Shown: positions 28,777-38,617, counted from the first letter of the stretch. The stretch is 64,000 nucleotides of DNA from Rhodobacterales bacterium 32-67-9 (GCA_002280515.1 NCEA01000007.1:70610-134609), one strand, 5' to 3'. The notes: a model not told the origin generated them from the sequence alone. Program-made: numbers and translations.

Positions 28777-29796
28777 TTGGGCATCAGCGCCTTGACCCCG
28801 CCGCCGCATCCCGAAGACCTGCATGAGACTCTTCTGGAATTTTCCGACAATCGGCTGCTCATCGACCTTTGCGGTGAATTCGACCGCAACCTGGCGCAGA
28901 TCGAGCATCAACTCGGGGTTCATATCCTGCGCCGCGGCAACCAGATCGCGGTGGTCGGATCGGCCGAAGCGCGCGGCCAGTCGGCGGCAGTTCTGCAGAT
29001 GCTCTACGGACGGCTCGAGACCGGGCGCCCGATCGACGCCGGCGAGATCGACGCGGCGATCCGCATGGGCGAAAGCGGTCCGGCAGCCCCGCCGAGCCTT
29101 GACGAACAGCTCGAGATGTTCGCCGGCGGCCGGTTCGAGATTCGCACCCGCAAGAAGCAGGTCGAGCCGCGCACCGAGGCGCAGAAGACCTATGTGAAAC
29201 ATCTTTTCCAGAACGAACTGGCCTTCGGCATCGGCCCGGCGGGCACCGGCAAGACCTACCTTGCCGTCGCGGTCGGCGTCACCATGCTGATCGGCGGCCA
29301 TGTCGACCGGATCATCCTGTCGCGTCCGGCGGTGGAGGCGGGCGAACGGCTTGGCTTCCTGCCCGGCGACATGAAGGAGAAGGTCGATCCCTACATGCAG
29401 CCGCTCTACGACGCGCTGAACGATTTCCTGCCAGCCAAGCAGGTTCTGAAGTTGATCGAGGAGAAGCGGATCGAGATCGCGCCGCTGGCCTTCATGCGGG
29501 GGCGCACGCTCTCCAACGCCTTCGTGGTGCTCGACGAGGCGCAGAACGCCACGACCATGCAGATGAAGATGTTCCTGACCCGCCTCGGCGAAGGCAGCCG
29601 CATGGTGATCACCGGCGACCGCACCCAGATCGACCTGCCGAAGGGCGTCTTCTCCGGCCTCTCGGATGCCGAACGCATCCTCGACGGCGTCAAGGGCGTC
29701 AGCTTCAACTATTTCACCGCGAAGGACGTTGTGCGCCACCCGCTTGTGGCCCGCATCATCGAGGCCTATGACCGCGACGATGGAGCCACTGGTTGA
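28777..29796 (+). CDS. phoH: PhoH-family ATPase
   Basis: A 339-aa PhoH-like P-loop NTPase with GIGPAGTGKTYLA (Walker A) and FVVLDEAQNAT (Walker B). It is linked to RNA metabolism because its partner YbeY is encoded downstream. TTG 28777 is the best start: AAGGAG (28765-28770) lies six bases before it, and the preceding in-frame codons do not look like protein. The 3' end overlaps ybeY by 17 bases. Confidence 0.93.
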   Translation: MGISALTPPPHPEDLHETLLEFSDNRLLIDLCGEFDRNLAQIEHQLGVHILRRGNQIAVVGSAEARGQSAAVLQMLYGRLETGRPIDAGEIDAAIRMGESGPAAPPSLDEQLEMFAGGRFEIRTRKKQVEPRTEAQKTYVKHLFQNELAFGIGPAGTGKTYLAVAVGVTMLIGGHVDRIILSRPAVEAGERLGFLPGDMKEKVDPYMQPLYDALNDFLPAKQVLKLIEEKRIEIAPLAFMRGRTLSNAFVVLDEAQNATTMQMKMFLTRLGEGSRMVITGDRTQIDLPKGVFSGLSDAERILDGVKGVSFNYFTAKDVVRHPLVARIIEAYDRDDGATG

Positions 29797-30286
29797 GACA
29801 TTGATCGAGGACGCGCGCTGGCAGTCCGTGGGTCTCGGCGGTCTGGCCGAACGCGCGGCGCGTGCGGTGATGGCGGACCAGGTCCTGCCGGAAGAGGGCT
29901 TCGCGATCAGCCTGCTCGGCTGCACCGATGCCCGTATCGCCGATCTCAACGCCGATTTCCGCGGCAAGCCGCAGCCGACGAACGTGCTGTCCTGGCCGTC
30001 CGAGGAGCGCGGAGCCGACGCCGACGGCGGCACGCCGGCGCGCCCGCGCCCCGGCCCGGCCGAGATGCCGGAGGAGTTGGGCGACGTCGCGATCGCCTGG
30101 GAAACCTGCACCCGCGAATCCGAGGAGCAGGGCAAGCCGGTGGATGAACATGTCACGCATCTTCTGGTTCACGGCGTATTGCACCTGCTCGGCTACGATC
30201 ATGTCCGTGACGGCGATGCCGCGCTGATGGAGGCCACGGAAATTCGCATACTTGCCAAACTGGGTTTCAAGAACCCATATGAGTGA
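29780..30286 (+). CDS. ybeY: Endoribonuclease YbeY, rRNA maturation factor
   Basis: 168 aa with the metal-binding signature HGVLHLLGYDH, diagnostic for YbeY, which takes part in 16S rRNA 3' maturation and ribosome quality control. It also shows NADFRGKPQPTNVLSWPSEE and LGDVAIAWETCTRE. ATG 29780 lies inside the phoH 3' end, so the two are probably coupled. Length is normal for alphaproteobacteria. Confidence 0.95.
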   Translation: MEPLVETLIEDARWQSVGLGGLAERAARAVMADQVLPEEGFAISLLGCTDARIADLNADFRGKPQPTNVLSWPSEERGADADGGTPARPRPGPAEMPEELGDVAIAWETCTRESEEQGKPVDEHVTHLLVHGVLHLLGYDHVRDGDAALMEATEIRILAKLGFKNPYE

Positions 30287-30325
30287 ACCGGCGGCGGTGC
30301 CGCGCGGGATATCTGGAAAGGACCA

Positions 30326-31213
30326 ATGGGCGACAGTTTAGACGGGTCTACGGTGGCGCAGGACGCGCCCGACCCCTCCGACAGTACCGGACAGCGCGGC
30401 TTTTTCGGCCGCATCATCGACGCCTTCAGCCCCTCTGAGACCGACGTCGGAGAGACGGCGGAGACGCAGGTGGACATCCAGCGCGCGACGACGAGTCCGC
30501 CCTTGCCGGGCATCGGCAACCTGCGCCGAATGCGGGTCGAGGACGTGGCCATCCCCAAGGCGGAGATCGTCGCGGTGCCTGTCACCGCCACGCTCGATGA
30601 ACTGGTGACCCAGTTCCGCGACAGCGGCTTTTCGCGGCTGCCGGTCTTCAAGGGCACGCTCGACAGCCCGCTTGGCCTCATCCACCTCAAGGACCTGGCG
30701 CTGCAACAGGCGTTCACCGACCCGAAGCCGCGCTTCAACCTCAGGAAGATGCTACGGCCGCTGCTCTATGCGCCGCCTTCGATGCCGATTGGCATCCTGT
30801 TGCAGAAGATGCAGTCCGAACGCACCCACATGGCGCTTGTGATCGACGAATACGGCGGGGTCGACGGGCTTCTGACCATCGAGGACCTGATCGAGACCGT
30901 GATCGGCGAGATCGAGGACGAACACGACACCTCCGAGGACGGCCTCTGGCAGGAGGAGAAGCCGGGGCAATACATCGTCCAGTCCCGTGCGCCGTTGGCC
31001 GAGTTCGAGGCCGAGATCGGCCTGAAGCTCGCCGGCGAGGAAGAGGACGAGGAGGTCGACACGCTCGGCGGTCTCGTCTTCATGCTGGTCGGCCGGGTTC
31101 CGGCGCGCGGCGAGGTGATCCCGCATGAAAGCGGCGCCGAGTTCGAGGTGGTCGACGCCGATCCGCGCCGGATCAAGCGGCTGAGGGTGCGCCTGCCCCA
31201 GGCGAAATCCTGA
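30326..31213 (+). CDS. CBS-domain protein of the CorC/HlyC hemolysin family
   Basis: A 295-aa soluble protein. Two CBS domains (about residues 70-200; MVTATLDEL-like strands, FSRLPVFKGTLDSPLGLIHLKDL and MALVIDEYGGVDGLLTIEDLIE) are followed by the CorC C-terminal transporter-associated domain. It has no membrane segments, unlike integral CNNM proteins. Commonly named a magnesium/cobalt efflux accessory protein. The gene sits between ybeY and lnt, the conserved ybeY-corC-lnt order. Confidence 0.92.
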   Translation: MGDSLDGSTVAQDAPDPSDSTGQRGFFGRIIDAFSPSETDVGETAETQVDIQRATTSPPLPGIGNLRRMRVEDVAIPKAEIVAVPVTATLDELVTQFRDSGFSRLPVFKGTLDSPLGLIHLKDLALQQAFTDPKPRFNLRKMLRPLLYAPPSMPIGILLQKMQSERTHMALVIDEYGGVDGLLTIEDLIETVIGEIEDEHDTSEDGLWQEEKPGQYIVQSRAPLAEFEAEIGLKLAGEEEDEEVDTLGGLVFMLVGRVPARGEVIPHESGAEFEVVDADPRRIKRLRVRLPQAKS

Positions 31214-31214
31214 C

Positions 31215-32747
31215 ATGCGCGCCTGGTTGTGCGGCGCCTTCGGGCAAAAGGCCCGGCCCGCCGCATGGAGGCTGGCGCTGGCGATGCTCTTTGGCGCTGG
31301 CGTTGCGGCGGGGCAGGCGCCCTGGGCGCTCTGGTTCGTCGCCCTGCCGGCGCTCGGCCTCCTGACCGCTCTCGTCGCCGGAGAACTTCGCGCTGTTCAA
31401 CGGATCTGGCTCGGCTGGGCGGGCGGGGCGGGCTACGGCGCCGCAGCGCTTTTCTGGATCGTCGAGCCCTTTCTGATCGATGTCGCCCGGCACGGCTGGA
31501 TGGCACCCTTCGCGCTTTTCCTGATGGCGGCGGGCATGGGCGTCTTCTGGGCTCCGGCGGCCGGGATCGCGGGGCTTGGTCGCGGTGGCGGCGGGCGCGC
31601 GCTGGGTTTCGCGCTGGGACTCGCGATGACCGACCTCGCGCGTGGCTATCTCTTCACGGGCTTCCCCTGGGCGCTCGTCGGCCATGTCTGGATTGCGACG
31701 CCCGTGATGCAGGCGGCTGCCTGGATCGGGCCGGTGGGGCTCTCGGCGCTGACGACGCTTGCTGTGGCGCTCCCTTTCCTCGGCGTCGGCTTCGCCATGC
31801 GCGCGACACTCGCCGCGCTGTCCGCGGCGGTCCTGGGTGGGATCTGGGCGGCAGGCGAGGTGCGGCTTGCGCAGGAGGAGCGTCCGCGAGAGCCGGCGAT
31901 CCGCGTGCGGCTCGTGCAGCCCGATGCCGACCAGCGGCTGAAGTGGGAAGGCGACTGGTGGCAGGTCTTTCTCGACCGGCTTCTGGTGGCGAGCGGAGAG
32001 CCCGCGGAAAAGCCGCTCGACCTCATCGTCTGGCCCGAAACGGCCGTGCCGTACCTGCTCGACCAGTCGGGCGCCTTCTTCACCGACGAGCTCGCGCCGG
32101 CTGCGCGCGGTGTGCCCGTGGCCACCGGAATCCAGCGGTCCGAGGGCGTGCGCTACTTCAACAGCCTCGTCGTTACCGACCGCGACGGCCAAGTCGCGGG
32201 GCTCTACGACAAGTGGCACCTCGTGCCCTTTGGCGAGTATATTCCCCTGGCCGACGTGGCGGCGAGGTTCGGCATCGCCGCCTTCGCCGCGCAGCAGGGA
32301 TACGGCTATACCGCCGGGCCGGGTGCGCGGGTCCTGGACCTCGGGGCGGCCGGCAAGGTGCTGCCTCTCATCTGCTACGAGGCGGTGTTTCCGCAGGACC
32401 TGAACGCCGCGCCCGAACGCGCGGACTGGATCCTCCAGATCACGAACGACGGCTGGTTCGGCAAGATCGCCGGCCCCTACCAGCATCTTGCGCAGGCGCG
32501 GCTGCGCGCGGTCGAGCAGGGATTGCCGTTTTTGCGCGCCGCCAATACCGGGGTGACGGCGGTGATCGACGCGAAAGGCCGGGTGCTGACGTCCGTGCCG
32601 CTCAACACAGAGGGCTGGATCGACGCGGACGTGCCGCCGGCGCTGGCGCCGACGCTTTATGCGCGCACCGGCGACTTGCCGGCAACAATCCTTCTCGCCT
32701 TGTCGCTATTGACGCTCGCGGCGGTGCGGGCGCGACAATCACGTTGA
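31215..32747 (+). CDS. lnt: Apolipoprotein N-acyltransferase Lnt
   Basis: A 510-aa inner-membrane enzyme adding the third acyl chain to lipoproteins. The N-terminal half has about six hydrophobic segments. The C-terminal nitrilase-type domain shows the catalytic Glu in VWPETAVPYLL, Lys in YDKWHLVPFGEYIP and Cys in LICYEAVFP. It starts one base after the corC-like stop. Length is standard. Confidence 0.95.
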   Translation: MRAWLCGAFGQKARPAAWRLALAMLFGAGVAAGQAPWALWFVALPALGLLTALVAGELRAVQRIWLGWAGGAGYGAAALFWIVEPFLIDVARHGWMAPFALFLMAAGMGVFWAPAAGIAGLGRGGGGRALGFALGLAMTDLARGYLFTGFPWALVGHVWIATPVMQAAAWIGPVGLSALTTLAVALPFLGVGFAMRATLAALSAAVLGGIWAAGEVRLAQEERPREPAIRVRLVQPDADQRLKWEGDWWQVFLDRLLVASGEPAEKPLDLIVWPETAVPYLLDQSGAFFTDELAPAARGVPVATGIQRSEGVRYFNSLVVTDRDGQVAGLYDKWHLVPFGEYIPLADVAARFGIAAFAAQQGYGYTAGPGARVLDLGAAGKVLPLICYEAVFPQDLNAAPERADWILQITNDGWFGKIAGPYQHLAQARLRAVEQGLPFLRAANTGVTAVIDAKGRVLTSVPLNTEGWIDADVPPALAPTLYARTGDLPATILLALSLLTLAAVRARQSR

Positions 32748-32772
32748 CCCTGCCCCCGCGCGGGGTTAGGTC
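32744..32772 (+). promoter_or_regulatory. Candidate metK promoter
   Basis: TTGACC (32744-32749), 17-base spacer, TAGGTC (32767-32772). Transcription would begin near 32779, a few bases before the riboswitch aptamer, which is the expected spacing. The -10 box is weak, and the -35 overlaps the end of lnt. Confidence 0.4.
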
Positions 32773-32784
32773 AGATCTGACGAA

Positions 32785-32831
32785 CCGCCACAACGGCTTC
32801 CTGGCGTGGCGGGGGTAACCCCAATGGAGCA
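32785..32831 (+). promoter_or_regulatory. SAM/SAH riboswitch controlling metK translation
   Basis: The stem CGCCAC (32786-32791) / GTGGCG (32806-32811) encloses ACGGCTTCCTGG, followed after a short linker by AATGGAGC (32823-32830), which contains the metK ribosome-binding site GGAG (32826-32829). The order (CACAACGGCUUCCUG, CGUG, then AAUGGAGCA) fits my recollection of the SAM/SAH riboswitch class found upstream of metK in Rhodobacterales. In that class ligand binding forms a pseudoknot that hides the Shine-Dalgarno. A small internal hairpin GGGG-TAA-CCCC lies between the elements. Confidence 0.88.
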
Positions 32832-32836
32832 TTTTC

Positions 32837-34003
32837 ATGTCCCGCCAGAATTACATTTTCACTTCCGAAAGCGTTTCGGAAGGCCACCCGGACAAGGTCT
32901 GCGACCGCATTTCCGACGCCATCCTCGATGCCTTCCTCACCGAGGAACCGAATGCCCGCGTCGCCTGCGAGACCTTCGCCACCTCCGGCATGGTCGTGGT
33001 CGGCGGCGAGGTCGGCCTTTCTGATGAGGAGCGGCTGAAGAACTACATGGGCCGGATCGGCCAGATCGCCCGCGACTGCATCAGGGATATCGGCTACGAG
33101 CAGGAAAAGTTCCACTGGAACACCTGCCACGTGCTGAACTTCCTGCACGAACAGTCGGCGCATATCGCCCAAGGTGTCGACCGTGACGGCGCCGGCGACC
33201 AGGGCATCATGTTCGGCTACGCGGTGGACGAGACGCCGGAACTGATGCCGGCGCCGATCCAGTATGCGCATGCGATCCTGCGGCGTCTCGCCGAAGCCCG
33301 GAAATCCGGCGCCGAGCCGACGCTGCGCCCCGACGCCAAGTCGCAGCTTTCGCTGCGCTACGAGAATGGCAAGCCGGTCGAGGTGACCTCGCTCGTGCTC
33401 TCGACCCAGCACGCGAGCGAGGACCAGACCTCGGACGACATCCGCGCGATTGTCGAGCCCTATATCCGCGAGGTTCTGCCCGAGGGCTGGCTGACCGAGA
33501 AGACCGAATGGTGGGTGAACCCGACCGGTACCTTCGTGATCGGCGGGCCGGACGGTGACGCGGGCCTCACGGGGCGCAAGATCATCGTCGACACCTATGG
33601 CGGGGCTGCCCCGCACGGCGGCGGCGCATTTTCGGGAAAGGATCCGACCAAGGTCGACCGCTCGGCCGCCTATGCCGCGCGTTATCTCGCCAAGAACGTG
33701 GTCGCGGCGGGCATGGCCAAACGCTGCACACTTCAACTCTCCTACGCGATCGGGGTGGCGAAGCCGCTGTCGATCTATGTCGACACCCATGGCACCGGCA
33801 TCGTGACCGAGGCCGAGATCGAGCGGGCGGTGGCGAAGGTCATGGACCTCACACCGCGCGGCATCCGGACCCATCTCGATCTCAACAAGCCGATCTATTC
33901 CCGCACCTCGGCGTATGGCCATTTCGGCCGCGCGCCGGAAGCCGATGGCGGCTTCAGCTGGGAAAAGACCGATCTGGTCGAGGCGCTGAAGAAAGCGGTA
34001 TAA
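32837..34003 (+). CDS. metK: S-adenosylmethionine synthetase
   Basis: A 388-aa enzyme making SAM from methionine and ATP. N-terminus [20 protein letters not shown], then [35 protein letters not shown] and the KN/MAK region [11 protein letters not shown]. The start ATG lies 8 bases after GGAG. The upstream riboswitch-like leader indicates feedback repression of translation by SAM/SAH. A strong terminator follows. Confidence 0.97.
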   Translation: MSRQNYIFTSESVSEGHPDKVCDRISDAILDAFLTEEPNARVACETFATSGMVVVGGEVGLSDEERLKNYMGRIGQIARDCIRDIGYEQEKFHWNTCHVLNFLHEQSAHIAQGVDRDGAGDQGIMFGYAVDETPELMPAPIQYAHAILRRLAEARKSGAEPTLRPDAKSQLSLRYENGKPVEVTSLVLSTQHASEDQTSDDIRAIVEPYIREVLPEGWLTEKTEWWVNPTGTFVIGGPDGDAGLTGRKIIVDTYGGAAPHGGGAFSGKDPTKVDRSAAYAARYLAKNVVAAGMAKRCTLQLSYAIGVAKPLSIYVDTHGTGIVTEAEIERAVAKVMDLTPRGIRTHLDLNKPIYSRTSAYGHFGRAPEADGGFSWEKTDLVEALKKAV

Positions 34004-34053
34004 GACGGGGGCCTGCCCGCGAACGCGGGGCGCCCTTCAGGGTTCTGCGGCAT

Positions 34054-34082
34054 GGCGGGCCACTGGCCCGCCTTGTCTTTTC
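34054..34082 (+). terminator. Rho-independent terminator of metK
   Basis: GGCGGGCC (34054-34061), loop ACT, GGCCCGCC (34065-34072), then TTGTCTTTTC. Perfect 8-bp stem with a T-rich tail, just upstream of queF. Confidence 0.85.
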
Positions 34083-34097
34083 GGGATGGAGACGCCG

Positions 34098-34568
34098 ATG
34101 CCCAAGACCGATGTTACAGGCCTCACGCAGCTTGGAGCCGAGGTGACGCAGCCGGCCTCACCCGAGGAGGCGGTGCTGGAAAAGGTACCGGCGGGGCATT
34201 CCGGAACGAAATATAAATATATCGTGCGCTTCACCGCGCCCGAGTTCACCTCGCTCTGCCCGATGACCGGCCAGCCGGATTTCGCGCATATCGTGATCGA
34301 CTACATCCCGCGCGACTGGCTGGTGGAGAGCAAGAGCCTCAAGCTCTACCTCGTCTCGTTTCGCAATCACGGCGCCTTCCACGAGGATTGCACGATCGAC
34401 ATCGGCAAGCGTCTGGTGGACCTTCTCGACCCCGAATGGCTGAGGATCGGCGCCTACTGGTATCCGCGCGGCGGCATCCCGATCGACGTCTTCTGGCAGA
34501 CCGGCACCCCGCCCGAGGGCGTCTGGGTCCCCGATCAGGGTGTCGCGCCCTATCGCGGCCGGGGTTGA
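34098..34568 (+). CDS. queF: NADPH-dependent 7-cyano-7-deazaguanine reductase QueF
   Basis: A 156-aa tunnelling-fold enzyme reducing preQ0 to preQ1 in queuosine synthesis. Catalytic Cys lies in [14 protein letters not shown], the substrate Glu/His region is [11 protein letters not shown], and the C-terminal [14 protein letters not shown] is diagnostic. It is the short, single-domain type. ATG 34098 is favoured over 34086 because GGAG (34088-34091) lies six bases upstream of it. Confidence 0.96.
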   Translation: MPKTDVTGLTQLGAEVTQPASPEEAVLEKVPAGHSGTKYKYIVRFTAPEFTSLCPMTGQPDFAHIVIDYIPRDWLVESKSLKLYLVSFRNHGAFHEDCTIDIGKRLVDLLDPEWLRIGAYWYPRGGIPIDVFWQTGTPPEGVWVPDQGVAPYRGRG

Positions 34569-34622
34569 CCCGGACCGGCCCTGCCCGCTAGACGCCGCCG
34601 ATCACTTCCGGGCCCCGAGACG

Positions 34623-35324
34623 ATGACCGACGAGCACAGACCCCAGCCGGAATGGCGCAACTTCTACGGCCGCATCCACGGTAAGACCATGCGCGCGAGC
34701 CAGAAGACCTATCTGTCGGAGGATCTCGACACGCTGCGCCCCAATGGGGTCACGCGCGAGGAGAACCCTGAGCGCGCGCGGGTCGATCCGACGGGGATCT
34801 TCGGCGATGCCCGGCCGGTCTGGCTTGAAGTCGGCTTCGGCGGAGGCGAGCATCTGGTGCACATGGCGGCGCGGTATCCCGAGGTCGGGATCCTTGGCTG
34901 CGAGCCTTACATCAACGGCGTCGCCATGCTCCTCGGCAAGATACGCGCGGCGGGGGTGACCAACCTTGCGGTCCACCCCGGCGATGCGCGCGACCTGATG
35001 GAGGTGCTGCCCGACGCGTCGGTCGCCAAGGCGTTCCTCAACTATCCCGATCCCTGGCCGAAGCGCCGCCATCACCGCCGCCGCTTCGTGACCGAGGAGC
35101 ATCTCGTACCGCTGGCGCGGGTCATGGCGGCGGGCGCGGAGTTCCGCGTGGCGACGGACATCCCCGATTACGTTCGTCAGACCCGGATCGGGGTGCCGAA
35201 GGCCGGATTCGCGCTGGTGGTCGAGGGCGGCGATCCGTGGGAGGACTGGCTCTCCACCCGCTACGAGCAGAAGGCGCTCCGTGAGGGCCGGGTGCCGCAT
35301 TACCTGACGTTCCGCCGGCTCTGA
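34623..35324 (+). CDS. trmB: tRNA (guanine-N7-)-methyltransferase TrmB
   Basis: A 233-aa Rossmann methyltransferase making m7G46 in tRNA. Motifs: [13 protein letters not shown] (SAM binding), [14 protein letters not shown], and the family signature [17 protein letters not shown], then ATDIPDYV. The preceding Pro/Arg-rich start [21 protein letters not shown] is usual for alphaproteobacteria. It is followed by a hairpin/T-tract repeat. Confidence 0.96.
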   Translation: MTDEHRPQPEWRNFYGRIHGKTMRASQKTYLSEDLDTLRPNGVTREENPERARVDPTGIFGDARPVWLEVGFGGGEHLVHMAARYPEVGILGCEPYINGVAMLLGKIRAAGVTNLAVHPGDARDLMEVLPDASVAKAFLNYPDPWPKRRHHRRRFVTEEHLVPLARVMAAGAEFRVATDIPDYVRQTRIGVPKAGFALVVEGGDPWEDWLSTRYEQKALREGRVPHYLTFRRL

Positions 35325-35333
35325 GGGTGGATG

Positions 35334-35366
35334 CCTCCGGCGGAGGTATTTTTTGGCAAGATGAAA
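35334..35366 (+). terminator. Terminator formed by an intergenic repeat after trmB
   Basis: CCTCC (35334-35338), loop GGC, GGAGG (35342-35346), then TATTTTTT and GGCAAGATGAAA. The short stem with a T-run ten bases after the trmB stop should act as a terminator. The TTTTTTGGCAAGATGAA part matches, in reverse orientation, the repeat motifs at 20889 and 63374. Confidence 0.65.
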
Positions 35367-35434
35367 GGGCGAGGCATGGACCGCCTCGGGGGGTTGCGCT
35401 ATCAGCAGCGCGATCTTGCGCGAGGGAGAGCGAC

Positions 35435-36784
35435 ATGTCCGGCCACGGTGACCCGATTCCGATGATCGCCCGAAAGTCCGGGCCGCTGAAGGGCGTGGCC
35501 GAGGTACCGGGCGACAAGTCGATCTCGCACCGGGCGCTGATCCTCGGCGCGATGGCGGTCGGCGAGACCAAGGTCACCGGGCTTCTGGAAGGGCAGGACG
35601 TGCTCGACACCGCGAAGGCGATGCGCGCCTTCGGGGCGGAGGTGACGCGGACCGGCGAGGGTGCCTGGTCGGTGCACGGCGTCGGGGTCGGCGGTTTCGG
35701 CGAGCCGGCGGACGTGATCGACTGCGGCAATTCCGGCACCGGGGTGCGGCTGATCATGGGCGCGATGGCGACGAGCGCCGTCACCGCGACCTTCACCGGC
35801 GATGCCTCCTTGCGCAAGCGGCCGATGGGGCGGGTCACCGATCCGCTGGCACTCTTCGGGGCGCGCGCCTACGGGCGGCAGGGCGGGCGGCTGCCGATGA
35901 CGGTGGTGGGGGCGGCTGATCCGGTGCCGGTGCATTACGTCGTGCCGGTGCCCTCGGCGCAGGTGAAATCGGCGGTGCTTCTGGCGGGGCTGAACGCGCC
36001 CGGCCAGACCGTGGTGATCGAGAGGGAACCGACGCGCGACCATTCGGAGCGGATGCTGAGGGGGTTCGGGGCGGAGTTGACTGTCGAGGACAGTGCCGAG
36101 GGCCGGGTCATCACCCTGACCGGCCAGCCGGAATTGCGCCCGCAAACGGTGGCGGTGCCGCGCGATCCGTCGTCGGCCGCCTTTCCGGTCTGTGCGGCGC
36201 TGGTCGTCGAAGGGTCTGACATCCTCGTGCCCGGGGTCAGCCAGAACCCGACGCGGAACGGGCTTTACACCACGCTCGTCGAGATGGGCGCCGATATCGC
36301 GTTCCAGAACCCGCGCGAGGAAGGCGGCGAGCCGGTCGCCGATCTGCGGGTCCGGTTCTCGGCGCTGAAGGGCATCGAGGTTCCCGAGGCACGAGCGGCG
36401 AGCATGATCGACGAATACCCGATCCTCTCGGTGGTCGCGGCCTTTGCCGAGGGCACCACGGTAATGCGCGGGGTCAAGGAGCTCAGGGTCAAGGAAAGCG
36501 ACCGGATCGATGCGATGGCGCGCGGGCTTGAGGCCTGCGGCGTTCGGGTCGAGGAAGAGGAGGACGTGCTCATCGTCCACGGGCTGGGGCCGCGCGGCGT
36601 GCCGGGGGGCGCGACCTGTGCGACTCATATCGACCACCGGATCGCGATGTCCTTCCTCGTCCTCGGCCTTGCCGCGAAGGAACCCGTCAGCGTCGATGAC
36701 GGATCGCCCATCGCGACCTCGTTTCCGGTGTTCGAGAGCCTGATGGCCGGGCTCGGGGCGGTCATCGCGCGGGTCGCCGGGTGA
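35435..36784 (+). CDS. aroA: 3-phosphoshikimate 1-carboxyvinyltransferase (class II-like EPSP synthase)
   Basis: A 449-aa enzyme joining PEP and shikimate-3-phosphate. Motifs: [73 protein letters not shown]. The sequence aligns by eye along its length with class II (CP4-like) enzymes rather than the E. coli type. At the position where CP4 has an Ala said to keep glyphosate out, this protein has Gly (GNSGTG, residues 98-103). ATG 35435 follows GAGGGAGAG. Its stop overlaps the next gene's GTG. Confidence 0.96.
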   Translation: MSGHGDPIPMIARKSGPLKGVAEVPGDKSISHRALILGAMAVGETKVTGLLEGQDVLDTAKAMRAFGAEVTRTGEGAWSVHGVGVGGFGEPADVIDCGNSGTGVRLIMGAMATSAVTATFTGDASLRKRPMGRVTDPLALFGARAYGRQGGRLPMTVVGAADPVPVHYVVPVPSAQVKSAVLLAGLNAPGQTVVIEREPTRDHSERMLRGFGAELTVEDSAEGRVITLTGQPELRPQTVAVPRDPSSAAFPVCAALVVEGSDILVPGVSQNPTRNGLYTTLVEMGADIAFQNPREEGGEPVADLRVRFSALKGIEVPEARAASMIDEYPILSVVAAFAEGTTVMRGVKELRVKESDRIDAMARGLEACGVRVEEEEDVLIVHGLGPRGVPGGATCATHIDHRIAMSFLVLGLAAKEPVSVDDGSPIATSFPVFESLMAGLGAVIARVAG

Positions 36785-37272
36785 ATGACGCTACCTTCCG
36801 GGCGATGGCCGGCGCGGCCCTCGCCGCTTTCGCCCTGATGGCGCTGGCGGGTCCGATGTCCTGCGGCGGTGTCTGGTGGTCCTGCAGTTTCGATGCCCGG
36901 ATCCTGCCCTATGGCGCAGACGCGGCGCGGGACTATCTTGCGGCGGCCCGGCCGGCGCTCTGGCGCTATCTCTGGATTGTCCAGCCGCTCGACCTCGTCT
37001 TCCCGGCGGTGCTCTGCCTTTGGCTGCGCGAGGCATTCGCGCGGCTTGCGTCCGAACGCCAGGCCCGGCGGCTCGGCCGTCTCGCGGCGTTCGAGGTCGG
37101 GGTGGACTATCTGGAAAATGCCCTCGTCCGGGCGATGCTGAAGCGACCCGACGGCGACTTTCCCGACATTCTGGCCAATGCAGCAAGTGCGTTGACCACG
37201 CTCAAATGGCTGCTGATCGCGGTGTTGTTCGGCGCCCTTCTGGGCCTTTGGCGCAAACGGAGGCGGGTATGA
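36781..37272 (+). CDS. Hypothetical small membrane protein between aroA and cmk
   Basis: 163 aa, GTG 36781 overlapping the aroA TGA (GTGA). Hydrophobic segments occur near residues 9-28, 60-82 and 138-156, with a central Cys pair ([11 protein letters not shown]) and a basic C-terminus KRRRV. An alternative ATG exists at 36805. It ends inside the cmk start region (4-base overlap), so it is co-translated in the aroA-cmk operon. I do not recognise the family. Confidence 0.75.
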   Translation: MNDATFRAMAGAALAAFALMALAGPMSCGGVWWSCSFDARILPYGADAARDYLAAARPALWRYLWIVQPLDLVFPAVLCLWLREAFARLASERQARRLGRLAAFEVGVDYLENALVRAMLKRPDGDFPDILANAASALTTLKWLLIAVLFGALLGLWRKRRRV

Positions 37273-37862
37273 TCTTCACCGTGGCGATCGACGGGCCGGC
37301 GGCGGCGGGGAAGGGGACAATCAGCCGCGCCGTGGCGGCGCATTTCGGCTTCGCCCATCTCGACACCGGGCTTCTCTACCGCGCGGTGGGCGCCAAGGGC
37401 GGCGATCCGGTGGCGGCGGCGCGGGCGCTGACGGCGGAGGATCTGGAGCGGGGCGACCTCCGGACGCTCGAAGCCGGGCAGGCGGCCAGCCGGGTCGCCG
37501 TGATCCCGGAGGTGCGGGCTGCGCTTCTGGCGTTCCAGCGCCGGTTTGCGCGGCGCGACGGCGGCGCCGTCCTCGACGGGCGCGACATCGGCACGGTGAT
37601 CTGCCCCGAGGCGGAGGTGAAGCTTTACGTCACCGCGAGCGCCGAGGTCCGCGCCCATCGCCGCTGGCTGGAAGTGGGCGGAGACGAGGCCCGCGTGCTG
37701 GCCGAGGTGATCGAGCGTGACCTGCGGGATTCCGAGCGGGCCGAAGCGCCGATGAAGCCGGCGGCGGATGCGGTCGTGATCGACACGAGCGCGTTGACGG
37801 CGGAAGAGGCTATGGCGCGGTCGGTTAGAGTTGTGGTGGGCAAGCTGGGGAGACAACCGTGA
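37269..37862 (+). CDS. cmk: Cytidylate kinase
   Basis: A 197-aa P-loop kinase phosphorylating CMP/dCMP. N-terminus [21 protein letters not shown], then [46 protein letters not shown], and [26 protein letters not shown]. The protein is slightly short but has all motifs. The order aroA-cmk-rpsA is widely conserved, although a SUKH-like gene is interposed here. Confidence 0.95.
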   Translation: MIFTVAIDGPAAAGKGTISRAVAAHFGFAHLDTGLLYRAVGAKGGDPVAAARALTAEDLERGDLRTLEAGQAASRVAVIPEVRAALLAFQRRFARRDGGAVLDGRDIGTVICPEAEVKLYVTASAEVRAHRRWLEVGGDEARVLAEVIERDLRDSERAEAPMKPAADAVVIDTSALTAEEAMARSVRVVVGKLGRQP

Positions 37863-38578
37863 ACTCATCGAACGTCACCCAAGCGACAAAAGCCGCAATT
37901 GCTGAAATCCGGAGGCGACTTGAACCGCTTGGCGTTGTCAATGGCGCTTTCGAGGCCTTTCGCGCCGGTCACATGCCTGAGAAAGGCCCCGGGTGGTACT
38001 CTGCAACTGTTTTCAATGGATTGAGCGAGGTCGAGTTGGACAAGCTCGAAAGCCGTTTGCCGTTCCCCGTGCCTGAACAAACCGAGGCTATCATACCCGC
38101 ACCCCTGCGGCAGTTGCTGTCGGTAACGAACGGTATGCATTGCCACAATTTGTCGATTTATGGTGAGCAGGGGCGCATAGACCATGGGGCTGGAATGCCG
38201 TTCGATCTTGGCAATCCACAATTGGTGAGACCGCCCGGAATACCAAAGCTCTGGTTCTGCTTCGGTTCGATGAATGGCCCGTGGGCGTCACAGGGCACAC
38301 TCTACCTGACCGAACGCGACGAGGTGGCTCTTGTCCATCGCGACACCGGCGACATAGGTGCGCGGTGGCCGGGGCTGGCCGAGTTTCTGTCATCGGAGGT
38401 TCCCCGGCTACTGTCCTCGTACGACGAAAAGGGCGATCTTCTTCCGGATGCGTCGGAAATGCCGGGCGACACAGCCAATTGGGAGGCAAAGGCCGAGCGC
38501 GCCAAATATGGCCCATTCCTGTGGAAGAAGCCGTTTCGTGCTCTCTCGATCTGGATCACCAGTCTGTGGCGCCGCTAG
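37859..38578 (+). CDS. SMI1/KNR4 (SUKH)-like protein inserted between cmk and rpsA
   Basis: 239 aa, GTG 37859 overlapping the cmk stop (GTGA). The middle, [41 protein letters not shown]..., has the SUKH pattern (amphipathic helix, P.P..l..ll...NG, then a Trp/Gly-rich strand region ending [18 protein letters not shown]). SUKH proteins often serve as immunity proteins against polymorphic toxins, but no toxin gene is nearby. The DNA is visibly less GC-rich than cmk and rpsA, suggesting acquisition. Family assignment is from pattern only. Confidence 0.65.
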   Translation: MNSSNVTQATKAAIAEIRRRLEPLGVVNGAFEAFRAGHMPEKGPGWYSATVFNGLSEVELDKLESRLPFPVPEQTEAIIPAPLRQLLSVTNGMHCHNLSIYGEQGRIDHGAGMPFDLGNPQLVRPPGIPKLWFCFGSMNGPWASQGTLYLTERDEVALVHRDTGDIGARWPGLAEFLSSEVPRLLSSYDEKGDLLPDASEMPGDTANWEAKAERAKYGPFLWKKPFRALSIWITSLWRR

Positions 38579-38588
38579 CCCGTCGTCC

Positions 38589-38617
38589 TTGCCACTTGGC
38601 CGAGTTGCCGCTATAGC
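38589..38617 (+). promoter_or_regulatory. Candidate rpsA promoter
   Basis: TTGCCA (38589-38594), exactly 17 bases, TATAGC (38612-38617). It lies just after the SUKH-like gene and would give rpsA its own transcript with a leader of about 130 bases. Confidence 0.5.

Noticed and set aside
34004-34097. preQ1 riboswitch ahead of queF
   Set aside because: I looked for a preQ1-I-type hairpin with an A-rich tail; the segment instead forms the metK terminator and leaves only about 15 bases before queF.
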